NCBI RefSeq assembly: GCF_019801175.1
Contig: NZ_JAHVJR010000002.1
Location: 124,001 to 188,000, forward strand
Direction: 5' to 3'
Source of the DNA: Vannielia litorea
GTDB taxonomy: Bacteria; Pseudomonadota; Alphaproteobacteria; Rhodobacterales; Rhodobacteraceae
DNA length: 64,000 nt
Shown here: piece by piece, positions 60,277-64,000 of the stretch
Layout of the letters: each line of letters opens with the position of its first letter
Numbering within the stretch: the stretch's first letter is position 1
Made by a program: the position numbers and the translations under genes
Notes under the pieces: model-generated
The model's input: only the letters and a program-made list of their open reading frames with translations
Told to the model about the DNA's origin: nothing
Databases searched by the model: none

Positions 60277-61629
60277 ATGACAGATGCCCCAAGCCTCGAA
60301 AGCCTGACAGAGGCGCTGCTCTCCGCCGCCCGTAGCGCTGGCGCCGAAGCCGCAGACGCCATGGCTGTCGCCTCCACTTCGCTCTCCATCGACACGCGCG
60401 CAGGCGCTTTGGAACAGGCAGAGCGGTCAGAAGGCACTGAGATCGGCCTGAGGGTATTCGTGGGAAAACGGCAGGCTTGCGTATCGGGCTCAGACCTGCG
60501 CGCAGAGACAATGGCCACCATGGCCGAGCGGGCCGTAGCAATGGCACGGCTGGCCCCGGAAGATCCGCACTGCGGCCTCGCTGACCCTTCTCAACTGGCC
60601 CAGGGTTGGGATGTTGCCGCACTCGATCTCGCCGACGTCGGATCGGAGCCTGAGGCTGCTGCCCTGCAAGAGGCCGCGCTGGCCTGTGAGGCCGCCGCCG
60701 CTGGCGTCTCGGGCGTGACACAGGTTGAGAGCACCTCGGCGGGCTTCGGGCGCACACGCATACACCTCGCGGCGTCCAACGGGTTTTCTGGCGGTTACAT
60801 GCGCACCGGGCATATGCTCTCGGCGTCTGCCATCACCGGCAGGGGAACAGCCATGGACCGCGACCATTGCTACGAGCACCGTATCTATCACGGTGACCTT
60901 CCCACGCCTGCCGAAGTCGGCGCTCTCGCCGGTGAGCGTGCTGCAGCGCGTTCCGGGGCCCGAAAGCCGCCTTCTGGCCGCTTCCCTGTGCTCTACGACG
61001 AGCGTGCTGCCACCTCGATCATCGGTCACCTTCTGTCGGCCGCGAATGGCGCAGCAATTGCTCGCGGATCATCTTGGCTGATCGGCAAGGTGGGAGAAGC
61101 AGTGTTGCCCGAAGCGCTCTCTCTCACCGAGGAACCGCACCGCGTTCGCATATCCGGCTCCCGGCCGTTTGATGGCGAGGGGCTGCCCACGCGTGCCTCC
61201 TTGCTCGTCGAGAATGGACGGCTCGCTCGCTGGGTGCTCGATCTTGCGTCCGCCCGCAAGCTGGGGCTGGAGAGCACCGCCAATGCCGCGCGCGGCACAT
61301 CAGCGCCGCCCTCGCCCTCGGTCAGCAACGTCACCTTGACGCCAGGAAGTGCCAGCCGCAACGAACTGCTCTCGAGCATGGGAACTGGCCTGCTGGTGAC
61401 ATCGCTCATTGGCTCCACGATCAACCCCAACACCGGCGACTACTCGCGCGGTGCTTCAGGCTTTTGGATTGAGAACGGTGAAATCGCCTACCCCGTTCAC
61501 GAGTGCACCATCGCTGGCAATCTTCTGGACATGCTGGCCAGCCTGACGCCGGCGAATGATGCCAAGGCACACAAATCCCATCGCATCCCATCTTTGCTGG
61601 TCGAAGGGCTCACCCTTGCCGGGGCATGA
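60277..61629 (+). CDS. pmbA: TldE/PmbA-family metalloprotease-like protein
   Basis: This 450-residue protein belongs to the TldD/PmbA family: EGTEIGLRVFVGKRQACVSGSDL near the N-terminus, RFPVLYDERAATSIIGHLLSAANG in the middle, and GLLVTSLIGSTINPNTGDYSRGASGFWIENGEI at the end. The TldD-type HExxxH zinc site is not seen, consistent with the TldE/PmbA partner. TldD/TldE mature peptide antibiotics (microcin, CcdA turnover). tldD is not in this window. The start at 60277 follows GGAAGGA. It overlaps the next gene. Confidence 0.92.
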   Translation: MTDAPSLESLTEALLSAARSAGAEAADAMAVASTSLSIDTRAGALEQAERSEGTEIGLRVFVGKRQACVSGSDLRAETMATMAERAVAMARLAPEDPHCGLADPSQLAQGWDVAALDLADVGSEPEAAALQEAALACEAAAAGVSGVTQVESTSAGFGRTRIHLAASNGFSGGYMRTGHMLSASAITGRGTAMDRDHCYEHRIYHGDLPTPAEVGALAGERAAARSGARKPPSGRFPVLYDERAATSIIGHLLSAANGAAIARGSSWLIGKVGEAVLPEALSLTEEPHRVRISGSRPFDGEGLPTRASLLVENGRLARWVLDLASARKLGLESTANAARGTSAPPSPSVSNVTLTPGSASRNELLSSMGTGLLVTSLIGSTINPNTGDYSRGASGFWIENGEIAYPVHECTIAGNLLDMLASLTPANDAKAHKSHRIPSLLVEGLTLAGA

Positions 61630-62404
61630 TGCGGCGAGTGACCTTGCGCTGCTGACCGAGGCAGCGGCGATGGCCGGCGACATCGCCATGCGATACTTCC
61701 GCGCCGAACACCGCGTTTGGGACAAGGGCGATGGCGCCGGGCCGGTGACCGAGGCAGACCTCGCTGTCGATGCCATGCTGCGCGGCAAGCTGATGGGGGC
61801 CCGGCCCGACTACGGCTGGCTCTCGGAGGAGACCGCGGATGATGTCGCACGGCTCTCCGCTGAACGCTGCTTCATCATCGATCCGATCGACGGCACACGC
61901 TCGTTTACAGCCGGCGAGGTGAGTTGGGCGCACTCCATCGCCGTTGCCGAGGCGGGACGTGTGATTGCCGCAGTGGTCGCAATGCCTGCCAAGAAAGTGA
62001 CCTATGCTGCGTCTGCCGGAGGCGGCGCCACTCGCAACGGCAAGCCCCTGCACGTCACCGCCGCCCCAGGGCCAGATGATGTGACAATCGTCACCGCCAA
62101 ACCCAACCTCGCCGATCACTATTGGCCCAACGGCACACCGCGCCACACCCGCCACTACCGCCCCTCGCTGGCCTATCGGCTCGCTCTAGTCGGAGAGGGC
62201 CGTTACGACGCGATGGTCACGTTTCGAGATACCTGGGAATGGGATATCGCCGCTGGGGCGCTGATCGTGGAGGAGGCTGGCGGCATGGTCACTGACCGGC
62301 ATGGTGCCCGGCTACAGTTCAACACGCCCAGTCGGCTTACTGCCGGAACCTTGGCCGCCAACCCGGCGCTTCATAGCGGTCTATTGCAAAGGATCATGCC
62401 ATAG
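61616..62404 (+). CDS. Inositol-monophosphatase-family phosphatase
   Basis: The protein of about 262 residues has the Li+-sensitive phosphatase motifs: WLSEET (Glu metal ligand), IIDPIDGTRSF and TWEWDIAAGALIVEEAGG. The family covers inositol monophosphatase, histidinol-phosphatase HisN and CysQ. The GPVTEADLAVDAMLR start region and DPIDGTR fit an IMPase-like or HisN-like enzyme. No ATG or GTG is in frame near the expected start, so a TTG at 61616 (after GAAGGG) is inferred, overlapping the pmbA end by 14 bp. Confidence 0.87.
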   Translation: MPGHDAASDLALLTEAAAMAGDIAMRYFRAEHRVWDKGDGAGPVTEADLAVDAMLRGKLMGARPDYGWLSEETADDVARLSAERCFIIDPIDGTRSFTAGEVSWAHSIAVAEAGRVIAAVVAMPAKKVTYAASAGGGATRNGKPLHVTAAPGPDDVTIVTAKPNLADHYWPNGTPRHTRHYRPSLAYRLALVGEGRYDAMVTFRDTWEWDIAAGALIVEEAGGMVTDRHGARLQFNTPSRLTAGTLAANPALHSGLLQRIMP

Positions 62405-62463
62405 GGCGGGACTTTTTTGGTTCTGACCCATTCGAAGCTTGGATACTCCGACCGTTTTCGGGC

Positions 62464-62919
62464 CTATCCCAGACCTTTCGCGAGCCGGAAACCGATGCGC
62501 TGAGCCTCGACCTCGCCCTTGGGCTTCGGCAGCGCTCGGAGCGTGACATTGAGCTGGGTCACATGCTGCACAAGCTGCATTCGCCCGCCCTCCATGTCGC
62601 GACCATAAAAGCTAACGATGTCGGGCGCGAAAAAGCCGATCCCTTCAATGCGCAGCAACCCTGCTCCGCCATCCGTCATGCCCATGGCAATCTCTTCATC
62701 GGGGTCGAGTTGTTCCTCGAAGTTCTGAATGTAGAGAATCAGCCGCTCATAGGCCCATTCGGCAGCCGACTTCTCCTCCGCCGGCCGCGCACACATGGCT
62801 TGCGGTAACGGCTTCTGCTCTGCGGTCGCCGGGGCGTCCGGGTCGGCGTGGATGGCGCGTGACCGCAAAAGAGCTGCTTCCTCATGAGCTTCAGCAACCG
62901 TTCGAATATCGTCGTTCAT
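62464..62919 (-). CDS. DUF6173-type protein
   Basis: This 151-residue protein has a polar helical N-terminus and a conserved core (SAAEWAYERLILYIQNFEEQLDPDEEIAMGM...LRIEGIGFFAPDIVSFYG). The ending RMQLVQHVTQLNVTLRALPK fits the DUF6173 family known from Rhodobacterales. The function is unknown; no export signal is seen. It is 3 bp downstream of the MBL-fold hydrolase gene on the same strand, so the two are one operon. Confidence 0.8.
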   Translation of the reverse strand: MNDDIRTVAEAHEEAALLRSRAIHADPDAPATAEQKPLPQAMCARPAEEKSAAEWAYERLILYIQNFEEQLDPDEEIAMGMTDGGAGLLRIEGIGFFAPDIVSFYGRDMEGGRMQLVQHVTQLNVTLRALPKPKGEVEAQRIGFRLAKGLG

Positions 62920-62922
62920 GGC

Positions 62923-63957
62923 TCAGACCACCCGGAAAACGTATGCATCACCGGGCCCAACCTCACGGCTGACCTTTCCGGTGACGTAGAGATGATTCAG
63001 ATGGCCCACTGCTTCGACGAGCGCCAGACCATAGGCATCGCCCTCAATCTTTCGGCCGAAGATCGGCTGGAAGCAATCGTGGGCAGTGCCTGGCGTTTCA
63101 GCGAGGTGCTCAAGCAGCCGGGCAAGGGCGGCATGGTGGTTATCTGCCATCTGCACCAATCGGGCGGGAAGACCTGTAAATGGCAGTTTGTGGCCGGGCA
63201 GCACGAGATGATCGTCGCGGGCGTAGGCTGAGAGGCGCTCGCAGCTCTCCAGCCACTCGCCCACCGGATCCGCCTCCGGCTCGGTCGGGTAGACACCGAG
63301 GTTGGGCGAGATCGACGGCAATAGCTGATCTCCTCCCAGCACAAGCGGGGCATCTTCGCACCAGAAGGTCGCATGATCAGGTGCATGGCCCTGACCCAGC
63401 CTGACACGCCAGCTGCGCCCGCCAAGCGTGATGGCGTCGCCCTCCGCGATCCGGGTGAACACGAGCGGCAGCGGAACAGTCATGTCGGCAAAGTTGAAGG
63501 GCCGCTCGTCGCAGCGCCGGGCATAGATGTCCGGGTTCATCCCGGCCCGCCGCCAAAAGAGCTTCTGGGCTTCCACGGGGCGATCCTGCTCATCGAGTTG
63601 GAGCATCCGGGCGGTGAGCCATGCGACCCGCGTAGCCACGATCTCAGCACCTTGTTCGGCGAGCCAGCCAGCAAGGCCGATGTGGTCGGGATGGTGGTGG
63701 GTCAACACCACCCGGCGCACCGGCTTGCCACCGAGCGGCCCGCTCAGCACCGCCTCAAGCTGCGCCCGCGCCTTCTTCCACGCCATACCGCTGTCAATCA
63801 GCGTCCAGTCATCACCTTCGTCGAGCGCATAGAGGTTCACATGGTCCAGCGCCATTGGCAACGGCAGGCGAAACCAAAGGATGCCCGGCGCGACCTCAAC
63901 GGCGTCACCGGGTGCAGGCGGGCTTTCCCATGGGAAAGTGAGGGGCTGAGCGTCCAT
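62923..63957 (-). CDS. MBL-fold metallo-hydrolase
   Basis: This 344-residue metallo-beta-lactamase-fold enzyme has the dinuclear zinc motif VVLTHHHPDHIGLAG (HxHxDH). Further metal ligands are GHAPDHATFWCEDAPLVLGGDQLL and the late LVLPGHKLPF. Members hydrolyse thioesters (glyoxalase II-like), lactones or phosphoesters; the GHKLPF context resembles the family near LACTB2, but the substrate is unknown. It is 3 bp upstream of the DUF6173 gene on the same strand. Confidence 0.92.
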   Translation of the reverse strand: MDAQPLTFPWESPPAPGDAVEVAPGILWFRLPLPMALDHVNLYALDEGDDWTLIDSGMAWKKARAQLEAVLSGPLGGKPVRRVVLTHHHPDHIGLAGWLAEQGAEIVATRVAWLTARMLQLDEQDRPVEAQKLFWRRAGMNPDIYARRCDERPFNFADMTVPLPLVFTRIAEGDAITLGGRSWRVRLGQGHAPDHATFWCEDAPLVLGGDQLLPSISPNLGVYPTEPEADPVGEWLESCERLSAYARDDHLVLPGHKLPFTGLPARLVQMADNHHAALARLLEHLAETPGTAHDCFQPIFGRKIEGDAYGLALVEAVGHLNHLYVTGKVSREVGPGDAYVFRVV

Positions 63958-63966
63958 GCCCCTGAG

Positions 63967-64000
63967 CTAGCCCGCGAGCTCCTCGTTGGAAAGGGCATCC
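63967..64000 (-). CDS. 3' end of an unidentified gene (cut off by window edge)
   Basis: On the minus strand the last bases read DALSNEELAG followed by a TAG stop at 63969-63967. It ends 9 bp before the MBL-fold gene start, so it could be the upstream gene of that operon. Only ten residues are visible, so no family can be named. Confidence 0.35.
   Translation of the reverse strand, partial: DALSNEELAG

Overview
The window looks like chromosome of an alphaproteobacterium of the Rhodobacterales (Roseobacter/Paracoccus type). The base composition is strongly GC-rich. Several genes belong to small families concentrated in that order (DUF1674, DUF2125, DUF3035, DUF5665, DUF6173). The long minus-strand run rsmB, heparinase-like, purH, lspA, DUF3035, M16, M16, truB is a familiar arrangement there. 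No tRNA, rRNA, insertion sequence, integrase, prophage or CRISPR array was seen. Most of the window is ordinary core genome with some accessory genes between.

Layout. 1-10.6 kb: the start of a UbiH-like hydroxylase, an amidase, a DapC-like aminotransferase, ftsK, lolA, a lytic-transglycosylase lipoprotein, an AEC transporter, hspQ and a gamma-glutamyltransferase-like gene. 10.9-18.3 kb: an RsbW/RsbV-type partner-switching pair, a tightly overlapping run (thiolase, free-methionine-sulfoxide reductase, two GFA proteins, RluA-type pseudouridine synthase), a GST, a secreted gamma-glutamyltransferase and a 1-Cys peroxiredoxin. 18.4-30 kb: two small Cys-rich exported proteins and a phosphatase, then pnp, an HWE-type histidine kinase, a fatty-acid-hydroxylase-type membrane protein, rpsO, a DUF5665 protein, an RTX-repeat protein facing a membrane protein with a similar tail, a DUF1643 protein and truB. 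29.8-38.6 kb: the housekeeping operon ending with two M16 proteases. 38.6-46.4 kb: DUF1674, dapB, rbfA, a phosphodiester-glycosidase-type protein, mutL, rmuC, an atypical SDR, DUF3775 and mnmH.

46.5-50.6 kb holds the most interesting locus: an exported caspase-like protein followed 16 bp later by an exported trypsin-fold protease. The second protein is built as a zymogen with an Arg-Val-Ile-Gly-Gly activation site, and its own S1 pocket lacks the trypsin Asp. I infer a possible periplasmic or extracellular two-protease cascade in which an Arg-specific caspase-like enzyme activates the serine protease. 50.6-64 kb: hemF, a DMT transporter, an ECF sigma factor overlapping a membrane-anchored VWA protein (candidate anti-sigma/sensor), a convergent intergenic region with a strongly structured candidate RNA, a flavoprotein, an HNH protein, a crotonase-fold protein, an SDR, a DUF2125 protein, a PmbA/TldE-type protein, an inositol-monophosphatase-type enzyme, a DUF6173 protein and an MBL-fold hydrolase.

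All functions come from motif and family recognition by eye; no searches were run. Start sites were chosen from ribosome-binding sequence, overlap with neighbours and family N-termini.
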